Below, piece after piece: positions 31,329 to 39,827 of a stretch of 64,000 nucleotides of DNA. The number at the start of each line of letters is the position of its first letter. Positions within the stretch are counted from its first letter, which is position 1. The translations under genes were made by a program, and so were the position numbers. The DNA is from Cognatiluteimonas sedimenti. Lineage in GTDB: Bacteria; Pseudomonadota; Gammaproteobacteria; Xanthomonadales; Xanthomonadaceae. The stretch is from positions 415,780-479,779 of the forward strand of contig NZ_JALGCL010000001.1 of NCBI RefSeq assembly GCF_022808325.1, read 5' to 3'. The notes under the pieces are model-generated. The model saw only the letters and a list, made by a program, of their open reading frames with translations, was not told the origin of the DNA and did not search any database.

Positions 31329-31600
31329 TGGCCGTGTCGGCGTCCCCTCATTGATGGCGCTGCCCGCTTGATCGTGTCGTGACCCCAGTTGCTGGCGCGT
31401 CCTTACACCCGCCCCCGGTTAGATCAACGAGTTGCGGATACCTGGTGGAACAGATGGTGCCAGGACATGTTGGCGCCCCTCCCTTGATTGTGTCGCGTCC
31501 CGTAATCGTGGCGCGTCCTTTGTGGTCGGATTGCACCCGTGAACATGGCGCCTTCCGTTTTCGCTGCCCGAAAGAATCCCTTGAACGTGGCGCGTCCCTT
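31329..31600 (+). repeat. Array of degenerate ~20-bp repeats
   Basis: About nine copies or half-copies of a unit resembling CTTGATCGTGTCGCGTCCC begin near 31329, 31351, 31368, 31388, 31465, 31483, 31502, 31540 and 31580. The best are CTTGATTGTGTCGCGTCCCG (31483) and GTAATCGTGGCGCGTCCTTT (31502). Spacing is irregular, so this is not CRISPR. It resembles arrays of transposase-binding sites at the ends of some insertion elements (IS21-like or Tn7-like), but no transposase is adjacent. Short ORFs across it on both strands look like chance frames. Confidence 0.6.
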
Positions 31601-31766
31601 GCCCAATTTCCGGCGGCACTCCGTGGCTTGGGGCGGCGTGCCTGCCTGACTTCATTCGCGTCGAAGTTGGGTAAGACGGGCGGTCATTCCCGAGGCGGAA
31701 AACTCGAACGTGATTCGATCGCCGACCTTCGTGCGAGATCGTGTCGATGACGCCAGTCGCCCGGTT

Positions 31767-32042
31767 GGAAACATGAAACAGAACCTCGGGTTTGCATTCG
31801 CCTACAACGCCGTCGGAGTGCCGATCGCCGCCGGCGTTCTTTACCCAGTGTTCGGCCTGCTACTGAGCCCGATGGTTGCGGCGCTGGCCATGAGCCTGAG
31901 CTCGGTATCGGTGGTGGCCAATGCACTTCGCCTTCAAGTCGACCGCCGTACCGTCCTCGCCGACCACATCTGTGCCGCGCCGGCCCCTGCGCCTGGCCAA
32001 GGACTGACTTGGATCAATTGCATCGGTTCTGGTAAGAGGTAA
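31767..32042 (+). pseudogene. C-terminal remnant of a copper P1B-type ATPase
   Basis: The frame encodes [20 protein letters not shown] and the rest of the last two membrane spans, through [14 protein letters not shown], closely matching the C-termini of the ATPases at 28,843 and 51,976 but diverged from both. Everything upstream of Gly-Asn-Met is missing; before about 31,766 the sequence is unrelated. An odd tail of about 30 residues runs to the stop at 32042. It is the 3' stump of a third ATPase gene, cut by the event that placed the repeat array beside it. Confidence 0.85.
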
Positions 32043-32051
32043 GCTCACGCC

Positions 32052-32474
32052 ATGGTCCGCATCCGCCATCGGAACTGGTTCCAGCGCACCGCCCTCCTCG
32101 CGATGGCGGCGCTGCTCTGGTCCCAGTTCGTGCTTGCAGGCCACGGCGAGTGCCTGGATCTCCCAGGCACGCCGGCGGCGTTTGTGGCTGCCGCCACCGA
32201 CACCCAGCACGACCATGGCCACGGCTGCGATGCCGAGCTCCCCTCGGCGAGCAAGGCACTGTGCGACGCGCACTGCACCGAGGGTGACCTCTCGGCGGAC
32301 AGTGGACGCATCCCTTTGATTCCGCCGCTGCTCGCCGAAGCCTGGTTCTCCTGGCTTGCAATCGCCGCGATTGCGGATGCTGCGCCAAGTGTCACGGCTA
32401 CATGGGTGGATTCGCCGCCCAGACCCGCCTGGCACCGACCTACCGCCCATCCAGCGGCGCTCCTGCTGATCTGA
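32052..32474 (+). CDS. Small His/Cys-rich exported protein upstream of cusCBA
   Basis: Unrecognised 140-residue protein. It has an N-terminal hydrophobic segment (about 12-30) that should act as signal or anchor, then a stretch with H-D-H-G-H-G-C-D and C-D-A-H-C-T that looks suited to bind metal, and a second hydrophobic stretch around 95-112. Small proteins of this sort often precede heavy-metal RND operons. Its position 131 nt before the outer-membrane gene suggests a role in sensing or chaperoning copper; no family is claimed. Confidence 0.6.
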   Translation: MVRIRHRNWFQRTALLAMAALLWSQFVLAGHGECLDLPGTPAAFVAAATDTQHDHGHGCDAELPSASKALCDAHCTEGDLSADSGRIPLIPPLLAEAWFSWLAIAAIADAAPSVTATWVDSPPRPAWHRPTAHPAALLLI

Positions 32475-32604
32475 TGCCCGGGACGCTGACTGCTCCGCAC
32501 GTCCGTGCGGCGCAGTCCTGTGCGTTCGCGCCGTGGCTGCATCACGGCATGTGTTCCTGCCCTCGTCCGAGCGACCTGCGTCGCGCCGGCCAAAGGACAC
32601 TGAT

Positions 32605-33927
32605 ATGGCATCCCCGTTCGATCGACTGCAGGCCGGGCGCCTGCACCCTCGCCCGCTGTTCCGCCGCCGGCCACCGCTCCGGCACCTGCTTCCCTGCGTG
32701 CTCGCCGGCGCCTTGTGGACGCTGGCGCTGCCCGTTACCGCAACCGAACCCGTCCCAGGGCACAGTCTCGAGTCGATCCGCGCCTGGGTCCTCGAACACA
32801 ACCCCGAGCTGCGGGCACTGGACTTCGAGGCCCAAGCCGCCGAAGCACGGATTCTGCCGGCGGGCGCCCTGCCCGACCCGATGGCCTCCGTTGGATTCCG
32901 CGGCCTGGATCCAGACAAGCCCTGGCGCACCGCCGGTGCCGAGCGCCAGGTCGACTACGCGGTACGCCAGCGTTTCCCCCTCTGGGGCAAGCGCGGCCTG
33001 GCACGCACCGCGGCCAGCCAGGACGCGGTCGCGATCGGGCTCGATCGCCTCACAACTGCGCGCGACCTGCTGGCCGACGCCGAGACGGCCTACGCACGCT
33101 ACTGGCATGCCGATCAGGCCGTGGCTGTACTCGATCGCCGCATCGCCCTGCTCCGCCAGGTCGAAGAGATGGCCGGCGTGCGCTACGCCCTGGGCCGCGC
33201 GGCGCAGCAAGATGCCATCCGCGCCCAGGTCGAGCAGACCAGCCTCCAGCGCGAGCGGATCGAACGCCTCGCGACCAAGCAGGAGGCGGCTGCCACCTTG
33301 AACGCGGTGTTGGGGCGCCGGTCCGATGCACCGCTGGCGACTCCCGATGAGGCGCCGCGCCTCGTCGTCCACAGCGCCTCGCTCGCCGCGGCACTGGATG
33401 GCGCCGATGCGCACCCCGCTGTGCGCTCGCAGCAGGCCCGCGCCGAATCCGCGCACACGAACGTGGTGCTGCAGCGTCGCAACCGCTTTCCCGACATCAC
33501 CGTGGGCGTGGGCGCAATGCAACTCGGCAACGGCCTCGAAAGCACCGAGCTGATGCTGGAGGTCGAGATCCCGTTCCAGCAGCGTGCACGCCGCGAACGC
33601 GAGCGCGAATCGCGCCTGCTCGAAGAAGCGGCCCTGGCCCGCAGGGATGCCACGTTGCGCGCCGTCGAAGAACGCGGTGCCTCCGCTTGGGCGCAGTGGA
33701 CCAGCGCACGCGAGCGCCGCGGGCTGATCGAGAACACGCTGCTGCCGCAGGCCGACGCCACCTGGCAGTCCGCACTGGCCAGCTACCAAGTCGGCGAAGT
33801 CGACTTCGGGACGCTGCTCGAAGCACTCAATGAATGGCAGGGCGCCGACCTCGCACGGGTCGATGCATTGCGTGACGAATTGTTGGGCGCCGCCGCCGTG
33901 CGCGCCATCGAAGGAGATATCCGATGA
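32605..33927 (+). CDS. CusC/CzcC-type outer-membrane efflux protein
   Basis: TolC-like outer-membrane channel of the heavy-metal RND pump. The 440 residues have a basic N-terminus with a signal peptide (to about residue 47) and two OEP repeats rich in long coiled-coil helices. ATG 32605 is chosen because AAAGGA precedes it; the in-frame extension to 32533 lacks support. A small hairpin (32495-32500 with 32505-32510) lies upstream. It overlaps the adaptor gene by 4 nt. Confidence 0.88.
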   Translation: MASPFDRLQAGRLHPRPLFRRRPPLRHLLPCVLAGALWTLALPVTATEPVPGHSLESIRAWVLEHNPELRALDFEAQAAEARILPAGALPDPMASVGFRGLDPDKPWRTAGAERQVDYAVRQRFPLWGKRGLARTAASQDAVAIGLDRLTTARDLLADAETAYARYWHADQAVAVLDRRIALLRQVEEMAGVRYALGRAAQQDAIRAQVEQTSLQRERIERLATKQEAAATLNAVLGRRSDAPLATPDEAPRLVVHSASLAAALDGADAHPAVRSQQARAESAHTNVVLQRRNRFPDITVGVGAMQLGNGLESTELMLEVEIPFQQRARRERERESRLLEEAALARRDATLRAVEERGASAWAQWTSARERRGLIENTLLPQADATWQSALASYQVGEVDFGTLLEALNEWQGADLARVDALRDELLGAAAVRAIEGDIR

Positions 33928-35303
33928 CCCGTGTCCAGACCCTGTCGCTCGCCATCGGCGTCGCACTCGCCGCCCTCGTCGTCGGCTGGATGGCCGGCCG
34001 CGCGACGAACGATTCCCCGACCGCAGCCACGTCCGCCGAGGCGCCGGCCGCGGAACGCAAAGTGCTCTATTACCGCAATCCCATGGGCCTCCCCGACACC
34101 TCACCGGTGCCGAAGAAGGACCCGATGGGCATGGACTACGTCCCGGTCTACGCCGGCGACGCGCCTGCCGCGACGCCGGGAACGGTGGTGATGCCACCCG
34201 ACAAGGTGCAGGCGCTGGGCGTGCGTACCGAAGCGGTCCGGCACGCAGTCTTGGCTGCGACCGTGCGCACCAGCGGCACCGTCGAGGTCGACGAGACCCG
34301 GCAGTACGCGATCGCGCCGCGCTTCGAAGGTTGGGTCGAACGGCTGTACGCGAACCAGACCGGCATGCGGGTCCACGCGGGGCAACCGCTGCTGTCCGTT
34401 TACAGCCCGCAGCTGGCCGCGGCGCAGCAGGAATATCGGCTGGCCGACGAGACCGCCCGCAGGCTGGCGGCATCCGACCCCGCGAGCGCGGCCTCGATGG
34501 TCCGGCTGCGCGCCGCCGCCCGCACCCGTCTGCGAAACTGGGAAATCAGCGACGCGCAGCTCGGCAAGACGGGACTGGTGCTCACCGCACCGGCGGACGC
34601 GGTCGTGATCGAGAAGCCGGTGGTCCAGGGCGCGCGCTTCGAGCCCGGCGAGACCATCCTGCGCCTGGCCGACCTGTCGACGGTGTGGGTGATCGCCAAG
34701 GTCCCGGCAGCGCAGGCCGCGGGCATCAAGCCCGGCCAGGCGGCCCGGTTTGAAACCGTGGCCCTGCCCGGCCAGGTGGCCGAGGGCGAAGTCACCTTCG
34801 TGCAGCCCGTCATCGATGCGCAGACGCGCACCGTGGATGTGCGCATTGCCCTGCCCAACCCCGACGGCGACCTGCGTCCCGGGCTCTACGGAACGGTGCT
34901 GCTTGAGGAGCCGGGGGCGGGGCCGGTCCTGACCGTCCCGCGCTCCGCCGTGCTCGACAGCGGCACGCGCCAGGTGGTGCTGATCGAAACCGGTCCTGGC
35001 CGCTTCGCACCGCGAGATGTCACCCTGGGTCGCCGCGGTGGCGATCGGATCGAGATCCTCGACGGACTGGCCGAGGGCGAGCAGGTCGTGGTCTCCGCGA
35101 ACTTCCTGATCGACGCCGAAAGCAACCTGCAGTCGGCGCTGGAGGGTCTTGGCGGTCATGCAGGACATGGCACGCCCTCGGGCACCAGCGAGGATTCACA
35201 ACCCGAGTCCGGCGATGGCGTCTCCGATCCGCACGCAGGTCATTCCATGCCGGCCACCCAGGAGGAGACTCCGCGCTCCCCCACCGGCCACGAGGGGCAC
35301 TGA
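33924..35303 (+). CDS. cusB: CusB-type periplasmic adaptor with metal-binding N-terminus
   Basis: Membrane-fusion adaptor of 459 residues. After an N-terminal anchor/signal (about 9-29) there is a YHS-like metal site L-Y-Y-R-N-P-M-G...KKDPMGMDYVPVY that corresponds to the Met site with which CusB passes Cu(I) or Ag(I) to CusA. Barrel-sandwich and beta-barrel domains follow. The C-terminal 50 residues are rich in His and Met (HAGHGTPSG...HAGHSMP...GHEGH), an extra metal-binding tail. A single base separates its stop from the cusA ATG. Confidence 0.9.
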   Translation: MTRVQTLSLAIGVALAALVVGWMAGRATNDSPTAATSAEAPAAERKVLYYRNPMGLPDTSPVPKKDPMGMDYVPVYAGDAPAATPGTVVMPPDKVQALGVRTEAVRHAVLAATVRTSGTVEVDETRQYAIAPRFEGWVERLYANQTGMRVHAGQPLLSVYSPQLAAAQQEYRLADETARRLAASDPASAASMVRLRAAARTRLRNWEISDAQLGKTGLVLTAPADAVVIEKPVVQGARFEPGETILRLADLSTVWVIAKVPAAQAAGIKPGQAARFETVALPGQVAEGEVTFVQPVIDAQTRTVDVRIALPNPDGDLRPGLYGTVLLEEPGAGPVLTVPRSAVLDSGTRQVVLIETGPGRFAPRDVTLGRRGGDRIEILDGLAEGEQVVVSANFLIDAESNLQSALEGLGGHAGHGTPSGTSEDSQPESGDGVSDPHAGHSMPATQEETPRSPTGHEGH

Positions 35304-35304
35304 C

Positions 35305-38300
35305 ATGCTGGCCCGTCTCATCGAATGGTCGGTCCGCAACGTCTTCCTGGTGCTGGTGATGACGCTGGCGATCGTGGCCGGCGGCATCTACGCGCTGATG
35401 CAGACCCCGCTGGACGCGCAACCGGACCTGTCGGATGTCCAGGTGATCGTGTTCACCGAGTATCCGGGACAAGCGCCCCAGGTGGTCGAGGACCAGATCA
35501 CCTACCCGCTGACCAGCGCCCTGCTCTCGGTGCCCAAGTCGAAGGACGTCCGCGGCTTCTCGTTCTTCGGTGCCTCGTTCATCTACGTCATCTTCGAGGA
35601 AGGGACGGATCTCTACTGGGCGCGCTCGCGCGTGCTCGAGAACCTGAACGTCGCCTCGAAGAACTTGCCGGCCGGCGTGGCACCCGCACTGGGCCCCGAC
35701 GCCACAGGCGTAGGCTGGGTCTACCAGTACGTCCTCAAGAGCGACCGCCACTCGCTGGACGAGTTGCGCGCCATGCAGGACTGGTACCTGCGCTACCAGC
35801 TCACTACCGCGCCCGGCGTGGCCGAGGTCGCCAGCGTCGGCGGCTTCGTGCGCCAGTACTCGATCACCGTTGATCCGGTCCGGCTGCGCGAGTTCGACAT
35901 CCCGATTTCACGGGTGTCCGAGGTGATCGCCGAGAGCAACCGCGACGTCGGCGGCCGCGTGATCGAGATGGCCGAGACCGAGTACATGGTGCGGGGCCGT
36001 GGCTACCTGCGCGGCATCAAGGACATCGAGAGCCTGGTGCTGCGCGCCGAAGGAGGCGCACCGGTGCTGATCGGCGACGTCGCCCGGGTCGAACTGGTGC
36101 CCGACGAGCGCCGTGGCATCGCCGACCTGAACGGCGACGGCGATGTCGTGGCCGGGATTGTCATTGCGCGATTCGGCGAGAACGCCCTGGCCGTGATCGG
36201 TGGGGTGAAGGACAAGATCGCGGAACTTGCACGAGGATTGCCCGAAGGCGTCAGCGTCCAGGCGGTCTACGACCGCTCCGACCTCATCGTGCGTGCGATC
36301 AAGACGCTGCGCACGACACTGTTCGAGGAGAGTCTGATCGTCGCGCTGGTGTGCCTGCTGTTCCTGTTCCATGCGCGCAGCGCGCTGGTCGCGATCGTCA
36401 TGCTGCCGGTCGGCGTGCTGATCGCGGTGATCGCGATGCGTGCGCTGGGCATGAACTCCAACATCATGAGCCTGGGCGGCATCGCGATCTCGATCGGCGT
36501 GATGGTGGACGCGGCGATCGTGATGATCGAAAACGCGCACAAGCACATCGAACGCTCCGACGGCTCCCGCAGCCGGGCCCAGGTGATCATCGACGCCTGC
36601 CGCGAGGTCGGGCCGGCGCTGTTCTTCAGCCTGATGATCATCACCGTCTCCTTCCTTCCGGTGTTCGCCCTGGAGGCGCAGGAAGGCCGCCTGTTCAAGC
36701 CTCTGGCTTTCACCAAGACGTTTGCCATGGCGGGTGGAGCCCTGCTGTCGGTGACGCTCGTCCCCGTGCTCATGTTGTTGTTCGTGCGCGGCAAGATCGT
36801 GCCCGAGCAGAAGAATCCAGTGAACCGGTTCCTGGTCGCGCTCTACCGCCCGGTGATCAATGTCGTACTCAGGCACCGGATGGCCACGATCGCGATCGCG
36901 CTGGTCGCCCTGTTCGCCAGCCTGTGGCCCGCGTCGCGCCTGGGCAGCGAGTTCATGCCCACGCTCAACGAGGGCACGCTCCTGTACATGCCGGCATCGC
37001 TCCCAGGCATGTCGGTGACCAAAGCATCGGAGCTGCTGCAGCAGCAGGACCGGATCATCAAGGGCTTCCCGGAAGTGGAATCCGTCTTCGGCAAGGCCGG
37101 GCGCGCCCTGACAGCGACCGACCCCGCGCCCCTGGAGATGTTCGAGACAACCATCAACCTCAAGCCCGAGGGCGAATGGCGCGACGGAATGACCACCGAC
37201 AAGCTCATCGCCGAGATGGATGAGGCGCTGAAGTTCCCGGGGGTCGCCAACTCGTGGACGATGCCGATCAAGGCGCGCACCGACATGCTGGCCACCGGCA
37301 TCCGCACGCCGGTCGGGATCAAGCTCTTCGGCACCGACCTCGAGCAGCTCGATGCCCTGGCGACCGAGATCGAAGCGGTCGTGCGCGAGGTGCCGGGGAC
37401 GACCAGCGCATTCGCCGAACGCCTGACCGGCGCCTACTACCTCGACATCACCCCCAACCTGCACAGCCTGGCCCAGTACGGCGTGACCCTGGGCGAGGTC
37501 CAGGACGTGGTGGCAGCCGCGCTGGGCGGCGAGATCGTCACCACCATCCTCCAGGGCCGTGAGCGCTTCAGCGCAATCGTGCGCTATCCGCGCGAGCTGC
37601 GCGACGACCCGCACCGTATCGGCAGCCAAGTCCTGGTGCCCGTGCCCGGCGGCGCGCAGGTGCCCCTCGGCGAGCTGGCGCGAATCGAGGTCACGAAAGG
37701 GGCGCCGAGCATCCGCACCGAAAACGCGATGCTGGCGGCCTACATCTACGTCGATACGCGCGAAAGCGACCTGGGTCGTTACGTGCAGGCTGCGCAGAAT
37801 GCGGTCGCCGAACAGGTGCAGTTCCCACCCGGCTACTACGTGACCTGGAGCGGGCAGTACGAGTACATGCAGCGCGCCGCCGAAAAGATGCGCGTCGTCG
37901 TCCCGGTGACGCTGGCGTTGATCTTCTTGCTGCTGTACCTCAACTTCCGCCGCGTCACCGAGTCGCTGATCGTGATGCTGTCGGTACCGTTCGCACTCGT
38001 CGGCGGCGTGTGGCTGATGTGGCTGCTCGACTACAACGTCAGCGTCGCGGTGATCGTGGGCTTCATCGCGCTGGCCGGCGTCGCCGCGGAAACCGGCGTG
38101 GTGATGCTGATCTACCTTGACCACGCGCTCGAGGCGCGTGCCGCGCAGCGTCGGGCCGAAGGCCGCTCTCTGGATGCACGCGACCTCCGCGAGGCGATCA
38201 TCGAAGGCGCGGTCGACCGCGTGCGCCCGAAGATGATGACCGTGGTCGCGATCATGGCCGGCCTGCTGCCGATCATGTGGAGCAGCGGCACAGGCTCCGA

Positions 38301-38445
38301 GGTCATGCGTCGCATCGCCGCGCCGATGGTGGGCGGCATGGTCTCGTCTACGGTTCTGACGCTGGTGGTGATCCCGGCGCTGTACTCGCTGATCAAACAG
38401 CGGCAACTGGCCAGGACGCCACCAATCCACAGGAGTAGTCCATGA
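35305..38445 (+). CDS. cusA: CusA-type Cu(I)/Ag(I) RND transporter
   Basis: Proton-driven inner-membrane pump of 1046 residues with twelve spans and the heavy-metal-efflux signature (N-terminal RNVFLVLVMTLAI, VPKSKDVRGFSFFG). The three methionines that form the CusA metal site are conserved: Met562 (LLYMPASLPG), Met612 (LEMFETT) and Met661 (TDMLATG), with the same spacing as E. coli CusA 573/623/672. This argues for Cu/Ag rather than Co/Zn/Cd. Its stop overlaps the metallo-hydrolase start by 4 nt. Confidence 0.93.
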   Translation: MLARLIEWSVRNVFLVLVMTLAIVAGGIYALMQTPLDAQPDLSDVQVIVFTEYPGQAPQVVEDQITYPLTSALLSVPKSKDVRGFSFFGASFIYVIFEEGTDLYWARSRVLENLNVASKNLPAGVAPALGPDATGVGWVYQYVLKSDRHSLDELRAMQDWYLRYQLTTAPGVAEVASVGGFVRQYSITVDPVRLREFDIPISRVSEVIAESNRDVGGRVIEMAETEYMVRGRGYLRGIKDIESLVLRAEGGAPVLIGDVARVELVPDERRGIADLNGDGDVVAGIVIARFGENALAVIGGVKDKIAELARGLPEGVSVQAVYDRSDLIVRAIKTLRTTLFEESLIVALVCLLFLFHARSALVAIVMLPVGVLIAVIAMRALGMNSNIMSLGGIAISIGVMVDAAIVMIENAHKHIERSDGSRSRAQVIIDACREVGPALFFSLMIITVSFLPVFALEAQEGRLFKPLAFTKTFAMAGGALLSVTLVPVLMLLFVRGKIVPEQKNPVNRFLVALYRPVINVVLRHRMATIAIALVALFASLWPASRLGSEFMPTLNEGTLLYMPASLPGMSVTKASELLQQQDRIIKGFPEVESVFGKAGRALTATDPAPLEMFETTINLKPEGEWRDGMTTDKLIAEMDEALKFPGVANSWTMPIKARTDMLATGIRTPVGIKLFGTDLEQLDALATEIEAVVREVPGTTSAFAERLTGAYYLDITPNLHSLAQYGVTLGEVQDVVAAALGGEIVTTILQGRERFSAIVRYPRELRDDPHRIGSQVLVPVPGGAQVPLGELARIEVTKGAPSIRTENAMLAAYIYVDTRESDLGRYVQAAQNAVAEQVQFPPGYYVTWSGQYEYMQRAAEKMRVVVPVTLALIFLLLYLNFRRVTESLIVMLSVPFALVGGVWLMWLLDYNVSVAVIVGFIALAGVAAETGVVMLIYLDHALEARAAQRRAEGRSLDARDLREAIIEGAVDRVRPKMMTVVAIMAGLLPIMWSSGTGSEVMRRIAAPMVGGMVSSTVLTLVVIPALYSLIKQRQLARTPPIHRSSP

Positions 38446-39827
38446 ACAACGAAACCAACCCCACCCTCCAGTTCCTCGGTGCCGCGGGCACCGTCACAGG
38501 CTCGCGCTACCTGGTCGAGGCCAACGGCCAGCGCGTGCTGGTGGACTGCGGCCTGTTCCAAGGCTACAAGCAGCTGCGCGAGCGCAACTGGGCCCCGTTT
38601 CCGGTCGATCCGGCGTCAATCGATGCGGTGGTCCTTACCCACGCGCACCTGGATCATTCGGGCTACCTCCCAGCGTTGGTCAAGCAGGGGTTCCGCGGCC
38701 GGATCCACTGCACCCAGGGTAGCGTGGCCCTCTGCGGCCTGCTGCTTCCCGACAGCGGACACCTGCTCGAAGAAGAGGCCAAGTATGCGGCCCGCAAGGG
38801 CTACTCCAAGCACAAGGAACCACGACCGCTTTACACCGAGGATGACGCACGCCGCAGCCTGAAGCAGCTCACTGGACATGATTATGGTCGCGACATCGAG
38901 ATCGCATCAGGCGTCTCGGTCCGCTTCCATCCTGCCGGCCACATCCTGGGCGCTGCCCACGTCAGCCTGGACGTCCAGGGCCAGCGCCTGCACTTCAGTG
39001 GCGACCTGGGGCGACAGCAGGAGTCGCTGATGAATCCGCCAACGCCCCTGCCCGCCTGTGACGTCCTGGTCTGCGAGTCCACATACGGCAATCGCGAACA
39101 CGTTCCGATCGACCAGGAGGCGGAGCTGGCTCCCATCATCCGCCGCGTCGCAGCCCGCGGGGGTGTGATCGTCATCCCCGCCTTTGCCATCGGACGCGCC
39201 CAGGCGCTCATGCTGCATATCGCCCGGTTGCGTGAGCGCAAGGAGATCCCGCGCGTGCCGGTCTACCTCAACAGCCCGATGGCGATCAACGCGACCCGGC
39301 ACTACCACGCCCATCATTCCGACCACCACGTGTCCGAAGAGGACTGCCAGCGGATGTTCGACGTGGCCACTTTCGTCAACACGGTGGATGAGTCGAAGGC
39401 ACTCAACCGCCAGCGCGGGCCGATGATCATCATCTCGGCCAGCGGCATGATCACCGGCGGGCGCGTGCTGCACCACATCGAGGCATTCGGCCAGGATGAC
39501 CGCAACGCGATCCTGCTGGCGGGCTACCAGGCCGGCGGAACACGCGGTGCCGCACTGGCGGCGGGAAAGCGCACCTTGCGCATGTTCGGCCGCGAGATCC
39601 CGATTCGTGCCGAGGTGGTGCAGCTGGAGGGCTTTTCCGGCCACGCCGACGCCGGGGAACTCCTCGACTGGATGCGCACCGCGCCGTCCGCGCCGCGCGT
39701 CGTCTACCTCACCCACGGCGAGCCCGACGCAGCCGACACGCTGCGCGGGCGCGTGCAGCGCGAGCTGGGCTGGCGCGCGCGCGTGCCGGAGCACCTGGAG
39801 CAGGTTGGCCTGGAGGATGTGCGGTGA
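38442..39827 (+). CDS. Beta-CASP metallo-beta-lactamase-fold hydrolase
   Basis: 461-residue protein of the RNA-processing exonuclease type (YSH1/RNase J relatives). The zinc motif is THAHLDHSG, further ligands lie in G-H-I-L-G-A-A-H and FSGDLG, and the beta-CASP part includes FAIGRAQ, NSPMA, SASGMITGGR and GFSGHADAGEL. The likely activity is ribonuclease, but bacterial members next to AMP phosphorylases are uncharacterised. It overlaps cusA and the phosphorylase gene by 4 nt each, tying it to the efflux operon. Confidence 0.85.
   Translation: MNNETNPTLQFLGAAGTVTGSRYLVEANGQRVLVDCGLFQGYKQLRERNWAPFPVDPASIDAVVLTHAHLDHSGYLPALVKQGFRGRIHCTQGSVALCGLLLPDSGHLLEEEAKYAARKGYSKHKEPRPLYTEDDARRSLKQLTGHDYGRDIEIASGVSVRFHPAGHILGAAHVSLDVQGQRLHFSGDLGRQQESLMNPPTPLPACDVLVCESTYGNREHVPIDQEAELAPIIRRVAARGGVIVIPAFAIGRAQALMLHIARLRERKEIPRVPVYLNSPMAINATRHYHAHHSDHHVSEEDCQRMFDVATFVNTVDESKALNRQRGPMIIISASGMITGGRVLHHIEAFGQDDRNAILLAGYQAGGTRGAALAAGKRTLRMFGREIPIRAEVVQLEGFSGHADAGELLDWMRTAPSAPRVVYLTHGEPDAADTLRGRVQRELGWRARVPEHLEQVGLEDVR

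Noticed and set aside
31329-31600. Possible CRISPR array
   Set aside because: Units are degenerate, spacing is irregular, no unique regular spacers and no cas genes.
31348-31750. Several 60-120-codon frames on both strands across the repeat array
   Set aside because: They translate the degenerate repeats (for example G-R-A-T-I / G-R-D-T-I on the - strand) and show no family, start signal or consistent frame.
35908-38430. An 840-codon - strand frame antisense to cusA
   Set aside because: Shadow frame; His/Asp/Arg-rich low-complexity product with no recognisable domain.
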